Shown here: in pieces, positions 26,000 through 35,542 of the stretch
Position numbering within the stretch: position 1 is the stretch's first letter
Layout: each line of letters opens with the position of its first letter
Source of the DNA: JBLHLB01 sp047618505
GTDB taxonomy: Bacteria; Planctomycetota; UBA1135; GCA-002686595
NCBI GenBank assembly: GCA_047618505.1
Contig: JBLHLB010000009.1
Span: 1-40,334, forward strand
Direction of reading: 5' to 3'
Length of the DNA stretch: 40,334 nt
Notes under the pieces: model-generated
What the model saw: only the letters and a program-made list of their open reading frames with translations
What the model was told of the DNA's origin: nothing
Database searches by the model: none
Position numbers and translations under genes: made by a program

Positions 26000-26940
26000 A
26001 GTTTCAACAGTTCCTGAGCTACGTGCTTTTTGCCCTGGTTGCCTCTTGCGCCCAAGGAGATGAGTCCATTGATTCGGGGCCGTCGCAGGGGGTCCCCGGA
26101 GGTGGGCCCGACCATCCACAGGTGGTGACGAGCTTCTTCCCCACGACGTGGTTGGTGCGCAGGCTTAGCGGCGGCGAGGTCGATGTCAGCCTGCCCCTGC
26201 CCCCCGGCGCCGACCCGATTTTCTGGCAACCCTCGAGGGAGGAGTTGCTCGCCATCCAGGGCGCCGACCTGATTGTTCTTAACGGCGCGGAGTTGGAGAA
26301 GTGGGTGGCGGGTGCGAGCCTGCCCCTCAGCCGAGTCGTCGAAACAGCCGGTGGCTTCCGTGAGTCTTGGCGAGAGTACAGCGGCGTCACCCACGTGCAC
26401 GGCGGCGGCGGCGAGCACAACCACATCGGCGTCGACGGACACACTTGGATGTCGCCGGAGCTGTTTGAGCTCCAAGCCCAAGCTCTGGGGGACGAGCTGC
26501 GTGCTCGCGGACTCGTCTCCGAAGAGGTCCTCGCCGCGGGACTTCGGGAGGTGCGCCGTGAGCTTCAAGCCCTCGCCAGACGTATGCGCGAGGAGGTCTT
26601 GCCCAGAACCGCTGAAGTGCGCTTCCTGACGAATCACCCCGCCTTCGACTACCTCCTGGCCGACCACGTTGATCTCGTCAATCTGGATCTCGACCCGGAT
26701 TCGGAGGACATCTCCAGCGTCGTTTCCGCCGTGCGGGAAGGGCGTGGGGATGCGGTGCACAGTGTCCTCCTGTGGGAGGCTGAGCCAAGGCCCCAGCTTA
26801 GGGAGGCGCTTGAGAAGGAGCTGGGCGTCCTCAGCGTGCTCTTCACTCCGGCCGAGAATCCAGCGGAGCGTGCGAGTAACTACAGCGCGATCCAGGCAAA
26901 CAACATCGACCGCTTGATCGAAGCGCTCGGCCGTCTCTAA
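25996..26940 (+). CDS. ZnuA/TroA-like metal-binding lipoprotein with altered metal site
   Basis: This 314-residue protein has a lipobox (FALVASC, C18) and a cluster-9 (ZnuA/TroA) fold: TSFFPTTWLVRRL at the start, DLIVLNGAELEKWV, and a long connecting helix between two lobes. Compared with the family, the second and third metal histidines are present (DGHTWMSPE, H149; TNHPAFDYLL, H214). The first is not: the usual ADPHxYxP reads ADPIFWQP, with isoleucine at residue 75. A histidine-rich loop (H133, H135, H141, H143) precedes H149, as in zinc-type members. The final family Asp near LDP is replaced (VLFTPAE). It should present metal, likely zinc, to the FtsX-type permease encoded just upstream; metal and affinity need testing. 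Confidence 0.85.
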   Translation: MKFQQFLSYVLFALVASCAQGDESIDSGPSQGVPGGGPDHPQVVTSFFPTTWLVRRLSGGEVDVSLPLPPGADPIFWQPSREELLAIQGADLIVLNGAELEKWVAGASLPLSRVVETAGGFRESWREYSGVTHVHGGGGEHNHIGVDGHTWMSPELFELQAQALGDELRARGLVSEEVLAAGLREVRRELQALARRMREEVLPRTAEVRFLTNHPAFDYLLADHVDLVNLDLDPDSEDISSVVSAVREGRGDAVHSVLLWEAEPRPQLREALEKELGVLSVLFTPAENPAERASNYSAIQANNIDRLIEALGRL

Positions 26941-26988
26941 GCCCATACACGCAGCGCGGGAAGGCGCTAGGCGAGGGTTAACACAACA

Positions 26989-27020
26989 GGGGCCGTGACG
27001 AGCAAGCTCGCCACGGCCCC
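26989..27020. terminator. Hairpin terminator between convergent genes
   Basis: GGGGCCGTG (26989-26997) pairs with CACGGCCCC (27012-27020). An internal CGAGC/GCTCG pairing continues the stem after one mismatch. It lies 48 bases after the metal lipoprotein gene and 23 bases from the end of the convergent S1 protease gene, and probably insulates both. Confidence 0.75.
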
Positions 27021-27043
27021 CGTGGATCGAATCTGACAGAGTC

Positions 27044-28825
27044 CTAGAAGGTTCCGAAAGTCAGGGCGATGGCGTTCGTGAGGAGACCGAAGCCGCCCAC
27101 GTTGTTGAAGAAGGCCTGGGTGTTGAGCGTGTAACCGATCAGACCCGTGTCGTTGGGGACGGACTCGCCGATGTTGGCAGTGCCGCCGAAGATCGCGCCG
27201 AAGGACACGAAACCGGGAGCAGAGCTGGGATCGATCAGCAGTTCACCTACGCCCAGAGGAGCACCGCCGGGGATGGCGTCCTCGTAACCGAAGACGAAGA
27301 CCAGGCCGGATGCGCCGACGGCGGCGCCGTCAATGCTCGCGGTCCAGATCTGGCCGATGAGCGGCTCAGAGGTGCATGCGAACACGTTGGGGTTTACACC
27401 CGTGCCGTTGTAGGGCGCGCAAGTCGCATCGCCCGTGGGCGGGGCATCAACGACGATGTAGGCAATCTTCGTTTCCGTGTCGGATCCGGTGGTGCCGGTC
27501 ACCGTCAGGCTGACGGAATAGGTGCCGGCCACGTTGTAGACGTAGCTGGGGTCGGACGAGCTGGAGGAGCCGCCGTCGCCGAAGCTCCAGATGCTGGAGG
27601 TGATACCGCCAGTGGACGTGTTGGTGAAGTCCACCGACAGGGGCGCCAGACCCGTGGGCGGCGTGCCCGTGAAGTTGGCGGTGGTGGACCCGTTGCAGAT
27701 GCCCTTGGGATTCGCAAGGAATGCCTGCAGGCCCGTGTGGTTGATGCCGGTGCCGTGGTTGCCCGTACTCGAACCGCAACCGCCGTGTGTGTGAATGCCA
27801 ACGGCATCGCCGGTGGACTCGAAGATTACAGGTGAACCGGAGTTACCACCTTCGGTATCGGTCATGTACTCCATCTCAGTGCCGAGACTCGTGCTGACGC
27901 GCGGCCCAACGTGCGTTTGCTGCGTCTGGTTGCGCGTGCCGCTGTCGACGCCAAATCCGGTGATGCGAATTTGCTGACCGTTCTGGAAAGTCGGGGGGTT
28001 CACAATCGTGAAGGCGCTGCCCTGAGTCTCGAAGGCAGTCATGCCCGAGTTCGAGTTCGGGAACGTCCCGAAGTACGCGTAGTCGTTGCCAATACCTTGC
28101 CCACCGTTGGACTGGATCGAGCTCGAATCAATCGAGTACTGATCCTCGGGCGGGGGGTTATTCGTCGAACCGCTACTGTTCGAGTCCGGCACGTTGAACT
28201 GCAGGACGTTCGAGCCTGCGACACCGCAGTGCCCAGCCGTCAACTGGCAGCCTTCGGCGTCATTGATGATCCAGCCCGTGCAGCCCTGGGGCAGCAGGCG
28301 ACCCGAGCGGGGATCGCTCGAGGGGAGGCGGTCGTCTTGGGACCCGCACTGCGATTCTTCAATGTCCGGAAGACCAATTGCGATGGTTTCCAACCAAACC
28401 CGGTTCGTCCCGGTCCCCGGGTAAGCCAGAACCTCAACCAACACAGCATCGCCATTTAGGTAAGCCGTGCTGTTTTGCCACTGCGCTACGTGATCAGCGT
28501 TCATGCGCTGCTGGCCACCGTCCAACAACGAAGTCACCCGCAGGATGGACCCCGTGCCAGCAGCCGGATCCCCAGCCAATACCACATCCTCAAAAAACAA
28601 CCGCATCCAAGGCGATTGATCCATGAATACAGGGAATGAAATCACAACCTCCGGCTCCAACCCGTCGTTCTGGGCATAGCCCGAATCGAAGCTCATGGGC
28701 ACAATTTCCTGTGCGAGGGGGTGCGTCTGAGCGGAGGCCGTCGAAGCCACAAAAACAAGTCCAGCAGCGCAAAGCGCTGCCTGACCAAGTACCCGTTGGG
28801 TCAAGTTGGATTGCATAGGAGTCAT
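27044..28825 (-). CDS. Secreted trypsin-like serine protease with PKD domain
   Basis: Taking the ATG at 28825, the 593-residue protein has a signal peptide (QAALCAAGLVFVASTASAQ). The upstream in-frame extension to 28882 lacks support. The S1-type catalytic triad is visible: LTAGHCG (H199), GNDYAYFG (D248) and EGGNSGSPVI (S329), with cysteines around the His loop as in chymotrypsin-fold enzymes. A PKD domain follows (about residues 380-460: SVDFTNTS, WSFGDGGSSSS, YNVAGTYSVSLTV). The C-terminal 100 residues form a strand-rich domain ending LLTNAIALTFGTF, a kind of ending I associate with secreted planctomycete proteins. It should act outside the cell; substrate unknown. A G-rich, quadruplex-capable tract lies upstream of its start. 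Confidence 0.88.
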   Translation of the reverse strand: MTPMQSNLTQRVLGQAALCAAGLVFVASTASAQTHPLAQEIVPMSFDSGYAQNDGLEPEVVISFPVFMDQSPWMRLFFEDVVLAGDPAAGTGSILRVTSLLDGGQQRMNADHVAQWQNSTAYLNGDAVLVEVLAYPGTGTNRVWLETIAIGLPDIEESQCGSQDDRLPSSDPRSGRLLPQGCTGWIINDAEGCQLTAGHCGVAGSNVLQFNVPDSNSSGSTNNPPPEDQYSIDSSSIQSNGGQGIGNDYAYFGTFPNSNSGMTAFETQGSAFTIVNPPTFQNGQQIRITGFGVDSGTRNQTQQTHVGPRVSTSLGTEMEYMTDTEGGNSGSPVIFESTGDAVGIHTHGGCGSSTGNHGTGINHTGLQAFLANPKGICNGSTTANFTGTPPTGLAPLSVDFTNTSTGGITSSIWSFGDGGSSSSSDPSYVYNVAGTYSVSLTVTGTTGSDTETKIAYIVVDAPPTGDATCAPYNGTGVNPNVFACTSEPLIGQIWTASIDGAAVGASGLVFVFGYEDAIPGGAPLGVGELLIDPSSAPGFVSFGAIFGGTANIGESVPNDTGLIGYTLNTQAFFNNVGGFGLLTNAIALTFGTF

Positions 28826-28930
28826 TGGGGAATGCGGTGAGGGAATATCCACTACCAATCCTACGACCATCCCCCAGCCCATGTGGTTCCCCCCAACAAA
28901 ACAAATCCACCGCCCCCCTAGAACTATTTA

Positions 28931-28984
28931 CCCACTCTCCCCCAATCCCACCCCAACCCAACCCCCCAGAAATCCCCAAACCCC
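28931..28984 (-). promoter_or_regulatory. G-quadruplex-capable tract upstream of the S1 protease gene
   Basis: On the minus strand this stretch contains at least seven runs of three or more G (for example GGGGTTTGGGG, then GGGGGG, GGG, GGGG, GGG, GGGGG) separated by short spacers, satisfying the G3+N1-7 quadruplex rule several times over. It lies about 105-160 bases upstream of the protease start codon, in the position of a promoter or long 5' leader. Function is inferred from sequence only. Confidence 0.6.
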
Positions 28985-29052
28985 TCAACACCAATCCAAC
29001 CTCTCCTCCCCAGTCCCTCAACCCATTGTCTCAACCAAGACCCACCCGCGCT

Positions 29053-29072
29053 CAACGCCGCCGGCCGTTGGC
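29053..29072. repeat. Short palindromic repeat, copy 2 (diverged)
   Basis: TCAACGCCGCCGGCCGTTGG shares the TCAACG...CGTTG frame of the palindromes near 11048 and 29124, with a different centre (GCCGGC). It is the least certain of the three copies. Confidence 0.4.
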
Positions 29073-29123
29073 GCCAGTCCCGCTCTCCATCCCTCAATCC
29101 GCATCCCCAAAGTCTCATCTGGC

Positions 29124-29143
29124 TCAACGGCGTCAGCCGTTGA
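29124..29143. repeat. Short palindromic repeat, copy 3
   Basis: TCAACGGCGTCAGCCGTTGA is a hairpin with an 8-bp perfect stem (TCAACGGC/GCCGTTGA) and a four-base loop. Its minus-strand reading (TCAACGGCTGACGCCGTTGA) differs from the copy at 11048 by compensatory G/C swaps in the stem plus one end change, while the TGAC loop is kept. Confidence 0.55.
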
Positions 29144-29154
29144 CCAAAAAATGT

Positions 29155-29334
29155 CTTCTTGAAGCGGGGCTGATCAAGCCCGTGAAGCAGAAGCCGTCTT
29201 CGACTTCCGGCCACACCCCCACACGCCGAAAAGACGGCCACCCGCCAGCGAGCAACCGTCCCTCTCCGCAACCCCCGCCCAGAAGTCTAAGACCGCTTCT
29301 TCTTCACGGGCTTGATCAGCCCCGCTTCAAGAAG
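29155..29334. repeat. 46-bp inverted repeat derived from the 3' end of rpmB
   Basis: The arms 29155-29200 and 29289-29334 are reverse complements with two mismatches in 46 bases, separated by 88 bases. The right arm is the last 15 or so codons of rpmB up to its stop codon (TAG at 29287-29289). The left arm would read LLEAGLIKPVK on the plus strand, the same peptide as the L28 C terminus. In the rpmB transcript the two arms could fold into one long stem. Confidence 0.88.
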
Positions 29335-29574
29335 CACGGGGTATGCACCCCGCTTCGTGATTGTGCGAAGAGCACGCGTCGAAAGGCGCACGCGCACGAA
29401 TTCCTGCATCTCGGGCACCCAGATGCGCTTGCTCTGGACATTGACCTTAAAGGTGCGCTTGGAGACGCCAGTCGTGTTCAGACCGATGCCGCCCTTGGAC
29501 TTGGCTAGACCCTTACGGGCAATAGTGCTTCCGGAACGGGTTCCCTTTCCGGTGACTTGACAGACTCGACTCAT
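29287..29574 (-). CDS. rpmB: 50S ribosomal protein L28
   Basis: A 95-residue L28, a large-subunit ribosomal protein. It starts MSRVCQVTGK like other L28 proteins. It then has the version seen in Chlamydia and Planctomycetes (IARKGLAKSKGGIGLNTTGVSKRTFKVN) instead of the VSHSNRKTKR segment of proteobacteria, and continues with RIWVPEMQEFVRVRLSTRALRTI. The ATG at 29574 is chosen from the conserved N terminus and has GAGGT five bases upstream, the clearest ribosome site in this part of the window. The C-terminal LLEAGLIKPVKKKRS is encoded by one arm of a 46-bp inverted repeat. The gene stands alone, with no other ribosomal protein gene next to it. Confidence 0.93.
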   Translation of the reverse strand: MSRVCQVTGKGTRSGSTIARKGLAKSKGGIGLNTTGVSKRTFKVNVQSKRIWVPEMQEFVRVRLSTRALRTITKRGAYPVLLEAGLIKPVKKKRS

Positions 29575-29731
29575 CGTGGACCTCGCGGTGAACGCTTGGG
29601 GACCGAGGACAGTAGGCAGCGGAGCGCCCCCTCGATCGAGCCGGACAGAGTAGCCCCCCAGGGCGACCTGTCCATGATCCATGCCGATTCCCGGCTCAAT
29701 AATGGTGCTAAATCGGGGTGGAATGGGACGA

Positions 29732-29762
29732 GCCGCCGCCCCGCGGGGTGCGGAACGGCGGC
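29732..29762 (-). terminator. GC-rich nested hairpin after the M1 peptidase gene
   Basis: GCCGCCG (29732-29738) pairs with CGGCGGC (29756-29762), enclosing the palindrome CCCCGCGGGG (29739-29748). It lies 33 bases downstream of the M1 peptidase stop on the minus strand. No U-run follows, so intrinsic termination is uncertain. Confidence 0.35.
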
Positions 29763-29795
29763 CCGGGGAACCCTAGACCATGCTGGGACAGGTTC

Positions 29796-32186
<2,391 letters not shown>

Positions 32187-32380
32187 ACGGCTGAAAGGGA
32201 GGGAGCGAGGGGCTCGGCAGTGCGGAGGCGGATCTCTCTCCACTCTCGGCCGATTGGGGCCGGAGGGAGAGACCCCACCAGGATAGCTCCCCCGATTGAG
32301 ATTCGCTGGCGGATCCCCCCATGGGATAGGTAAAACCACAAAGCACAGCCAGCGGCTCTGGGGCCATCAACTTCCCGGGC

Positions 32381-33370
32381 TTAATCTGGCGTGAGGAATC
32401 GGCTCAGGAGCTCATCAGCTGCGACGGATGTGCCCTTTTGCCCCGCGGCGATCTCCCCGAGGAGGCTAGCCCGGGCCGCCTTGACGTCGGAGTTGGCACG
32501 GAATAGATCCAGAAGACGCTCCTCGCAAAGGGCATCGAGCCAGGCCTCGAGTTGGGCGACGCGCCGTCGCTGCATCTCGCCGGATTCCAGCAGGCTACTG
32601 CGGTGTTCTTCGAGGGCGGACCAAAGCTCCTCCAGGCCGTCGCCGGTTTGCGCGCTGACGAGCAGCGATCGAGGGCTCCAGGCGCTTTGTTCACGGCGTG
32701 CGTAGCGCAGGGCGGAGGAAACGGCACGCGCTGACTCGCGTGCCATGGGCAGGCGTTCCCCATCGGCCTTGTTTACAGCCACAAGGTCCGCATGTTCCAG
32801 AATGCCTTTCTTGATGCCCTGCAACTCGTCACCGCCGCCCGGCAGAAGTAGCACCAGAAAGCTATCGACCATCTCGGCCACGACCGTTTCCGATTGGCCG
32901 ACGCCGACAGTTTCGATCAAGATCACGTCGAAGTTCGCGGCCTCGAGCACCAGCATGGACTCCCTTGTGCGGCGCGCGACACCACCCAAGGTCGTGGCCG
33001 TGGGGGAGGGCCGAATAAAGGCGTTGTCGTCCTGGGCTAGCCGGCCCATGCGCGCCTTGTCGCCCAAGATACTGCCGCCAGAAACGGTGCTGGAGGGATC
33101 GACGGCAAGGACGCCAACGCGCTTACCCGCCGCCGTGAGCTTGCAGCCGAGGGCTTCGATCAAGGTGCTCTTGCCGACGCCTGGAACACCGGAAATTCCG
33201 ATGCGGTGGGCGCCGCCGGTCTCAGGCATGAGCGCTTCGATCAATGCTTCTGCGGATGCGCGATCTGCATCGCGACGACTCTCCACAAGGGTGATCGCTT
33301 GGGCCAAGAGCGCGCGATTACCGGCGCGAACTCCAGCGATCAAGGTGTCGAGATTCGGCGGGCTTGCCAT
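32381..33370 (-). CDS. meaB: MeaB/ArgK-type GTPase, methylmalonyl-CoA mutase chaperone
   Basis: A 329-residue G3E-family P-loop GTPase that protects and reloads adenosylcobalamin-dependent mutases. Visible are the P-loop GVPGVGKSTLIEALG, the family stretch VLAVDPSSTVSGGSILGDKARM, the Walker B/switch ETVGVGQSE, and VNKAD for guanine recognition. Normal length for the family, with the C-terminal dimerisation arm present. It starts with ATG three bases after the mutB stop codon, so it belongs to the same operon and serves MutAB. The neighbouring icmF carries its own fused G-domain and is less likely to need it. Confidence 0.95.
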   Translation of the reverse strand: MASPPNLDTLIAGVRAGNRALLAQAITLVESRRDADRASAEALIEALMPETGGAHRIGISGVPGVGKSTLIEALGCKLTAAGKRVGVLAVDPSSTVSGGSILGDKARMGRLAQDDNAFIRPSPTATTLGGVARRTRESMLVLEAANFDVILIETVGVGQSETVVAEMVDSFLVLLLPGGGDELQGIKKGILEHADLVAVNKADGERLPMARESARAVSSALRYARREQSAWSPRSLLVSAQTGDGLEELWSALEEHRSSLLESGEMQRRRVAQLEAWLDALCEERLLDLFRANSDVKAARASLLGEIAAGQKGTSVAADELLSRFLTPD

Positions 33371-33373
33371 GGA

Positions 33374-35542
33374 TCAATCCGTACCCTTGAGCTTACCGAG
33401 GAGTTCAAGGGCAGCTTCGGCGATGACCGTTCCGGGCCCGAAGACCAAGAGGGCGCCGGCCTCCAGGAGTGCCGGAATGTCCTGGGGCGGAACGACTCCG
33501 CCCACGACTACAGCGATGTCCTTGCGTCCGAGCTCCCCTAGGGCTGACTTCAGCTCGGGTACCAAGGTCAAGTGACCCGCGGCGAGGGAACTCACCCCAA
33601 CGACGTGCACATCGTTCTCGACGGCTTGCCGCGCAGTCTCCGCCGGAGTTTGGAAGAGCGAACCGATGTCCACATCGAAGCCCAGGTCGGAGAATGCCGT
33701 GGCGACGACCTTCTGTCCGCGGTCGTGTCCGTCCTGGCCCATTTTGGCCACGAGGATGCGCGGGCGTCGGCCTTCCCTTACGAGGAAGGCCTCCACCGCT
33801 GCGCGAACCTCGTCGGCTCGACCGTCGTCTGCTCTTAATTCCCCTGCGTACACCCCTGAGATGGTACGGATCACAGCCTGGTGACGCCCGAAGACCTTTT
33901 CGAGGGCGCTTGTCATTTCGCCCACGGTGGCCCCGGCCCGGGCGGCATCGATGGAAAGGGCAAGGAGATTGCCCTCCTCCGATGCGGCTGCGGCGGTAAG
34001 CGCAGCCAGGGTGAAATCGACCTGGGTGGCGTTACGGCTGGCCTTCAGTTTCTCGAGGCGCTCGATTTGCTTGGCTCGGACGGCAGCGTTGTCGACCCTG
34101 TGGACCTCGATCGGGACCTCGTGTTCGGGCCGCCAGCGGTTGACGCCGACGATGGCCTGGGAGCCTGAATCGATGCGGGCTTGGGCGCGGGCGGCGGCCT
34201 CTTCGATACGCAGCTTCGGCAGGCCCTGTTCGATGGCCTTCGTCATGCCGCCGAGCTCGTCGATTTCGGCGATGTGCTTCTCGGCGCGCGTGACTAGGTC
34301 ATTGGTCAAGCGCTCCACGAAATGACTGCCACCCCAGGGGTCGATGGCGCGTGTCGCGCCCGCCTCGTGCTGCAGGAAAAGCTGCGTGTTGCGTGCGATG
34401 CGAGCAGAAAAATCCGTGGGGAGGGCCAGGGCCTCATCGAAGGAATTCGTGTGCAGAGACTGCGTCCCGCCGTGCACCGCCGCCATCGCCTCGAGACAGG
34501 TGCGCACCACGTTGTTGTAGACATCCTGGGCCGTCAGCGACCATCCGGAGGTCTGGCAGTGGGTGCGCAGCATGGACGATTTAGGGTTCTTTGGACCAAA
34601 GGCAGCCAGGCGCTTACTCCACAGAATGCGCGCTGCCCGGAGCTTGGCGACCTCCATGAAGAAGTCCATGCCGGTGGCGAAGAAGAATGACAAACGCGGT
34701 GCGAAAGCGTCCACATCTAGCCCTGCTGCGATGCCCGTTCGCACGTATTCGACCCCGTCGGCGATGGTATAGGCCAATTCGAGATCTAGCGTCGCCCCGG
34801 CCTCCTGCATGTGATAGCCGGAGATCGAAATCGAGTTGTAACGGGGCATCTTCTCGGCCGTGAAGCGGAAGATATCCGCCACGATTCGCATGGAGGGCCC
34901 CGGCGGGAAGATGTAGGTGTTGCGCACCATGAACTCCTTCAGAACATCGTTCTGGATGGTCCCGCTGAGCTTGTCGAGTGGCACGCCCTGTTCCTCAGCC
35001 GCAACGATATAGAGCGCCAGGACCGGAAGCACCGCGCCATTCATGGTCATGGAAACGGACATTTCCCCCAAGGGGATGCCGTCGAAGAGCACGCGCATGT
35101 CGGCGATCGAGTCCACCGCCACACCGGCCATGCCCACGTCGCCGGAGACGCGTTCGTGGTCCGAGTCATATCCACGGTGCGTAGCCAGGTCGAAGGCGAT
35201 CGAGAGTCCGCGCTGCCCCGCCGCGAGATTGCGACGATAGAAAGCATTGGACTCCTCGGCCGTGGAGAATCCCGCGTACTGCCGCACGGTCCAGGGCCGA
35301 CGCACGTACATGGTGCTGTAGGGGCCGCGGGCGAAGGGTGCGCTGCCAGGGGCGCCATTCAGGTGTGTGAGATCGTCCTTGTCGGAAGCCTGATAGAGCC
35401 GCTTGAGATCGATACCTTCGGGCGTCGCCGAAGTGTCGGCCATTCCGTCAGCAGCCTGTGCCCAGGTCGCCGAATTTGCCGCAGGGCAGAGCTTGGCAGC
35501 GTCGTCGAAGGAAAGCGTTGAAAGGTCGGGAACTCTACTCAT
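33374..35542 (-). CDS. mutB: Methylmalonyl-CoA mutase, large (catalytic) subunit
   Basis: This 722-residue protein interconverts (R)-methylmalonyl-CoA and succinyl-CoA using adenosylcobalamin. The TIM-barrel part has the signature RRPWTVRQYAGFSTAEESN, AGQRGLSIAFDLATHRGYDS, PPGPSMRIVAD, SISGYHMQEAGATLD and RTHCQTSGWSLTAQD. The C-terminal B12-binding domain has KMGQDGHDRGQKVVATAF with the DxHxxG histidine that ligates cobalt. Length and motifs are complete. The start overlaps the mutA stop (ATGA), giving coupled synthesis of the heterodimer, and meaB follows three bases after its end. No methylmalonyl-CoA epimerase gene is in the window. Confidence 0.96.
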   Translation of the reverse strand: MSRVPDLSTLSFDDAAKLCPAANSATWAQAADGMADTSATPEGIDLKRLYQASDKDDLTHLNGAPGSAPFARGPYSTMYVRRPWTVRQYAGFSTAEESNAFYRRNLAAGQRGLSIAFDLATHRGYDSDHERVSGDVGMAGVAVDSIADMRVLFDGIPLGEMSVSMTMNGAVLPVLALYIVAAEEQGVPLDKLSGTIQNDVLKEFMVRNTYIFPPGPSMRIVADIFRFTAEKMPRYNSISISGYHMQEAGATLDLELAYTIADGVEYVRTGIAAGLDVDAFAPRLSFFFATGMDFFMEVAKLRAARILWSKRLAAFGPKNPKSSMLRTHCQTSGWSLTAQDVYNNVVRTCLEAMAAVHGGTQSLHTNSFDEALALPTDFSARIARNTQLFLQHEAGATRAIDPWGGSHFVERLTNDLVTRAEKHIAEIDELGGMTKAIEQGLPKLRIEEAAARAQARIDSGSQAIVGVNRWRPEHEVPIEVHRVDNAAVRAKQIERLEKLKASRNATQVDFTLAALTAAAASEEGNLLALSIDAARAGATVGEMTSALEKVFGRHQAVIRTISGVYAGELRADDGRADEVRAAVEAFLVREGRRPRILVAKMGQDGHDRGQKVVATAFSDLGFDVDIGSLFQTPAETARQAVENDVHVVGVSSLAAGHLTLVPELKSALGELGRKDIAVVVGGVVPPQDIPALLEAGALLVFGPGTVIAEAALELLGKLKGTD

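Larger units (their letters stand above)
28826..29286. other. Structured intergenic region (461 bases) between rpmB and the S1 protease gene
   Basis: No gene is supported. From about 28860 to 29050 the plus strand is rich in C and A and almost lacks G, giving a proline-rich conceptual product that is a composition artefact. Within this lie a quadruplex-capable tract (28931-28984), two copies of a short palindrome (29053 and 29124) and one arm of an inverted repeat copied from the 3' end of rpmB (29155-29200). On the minus strand the region is both the rpmB 3' flank and the S1 protease 5' flank. Confidence 0.7.

Noticed and set aside
28825..29508. A proline-rich 227-residue frame on the plus strand
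   Set aside because: Composition follows from the C-rich, G-poor tract; it runs across the 3' half of rpmB on the other strand and has no recognisable signal or domain.
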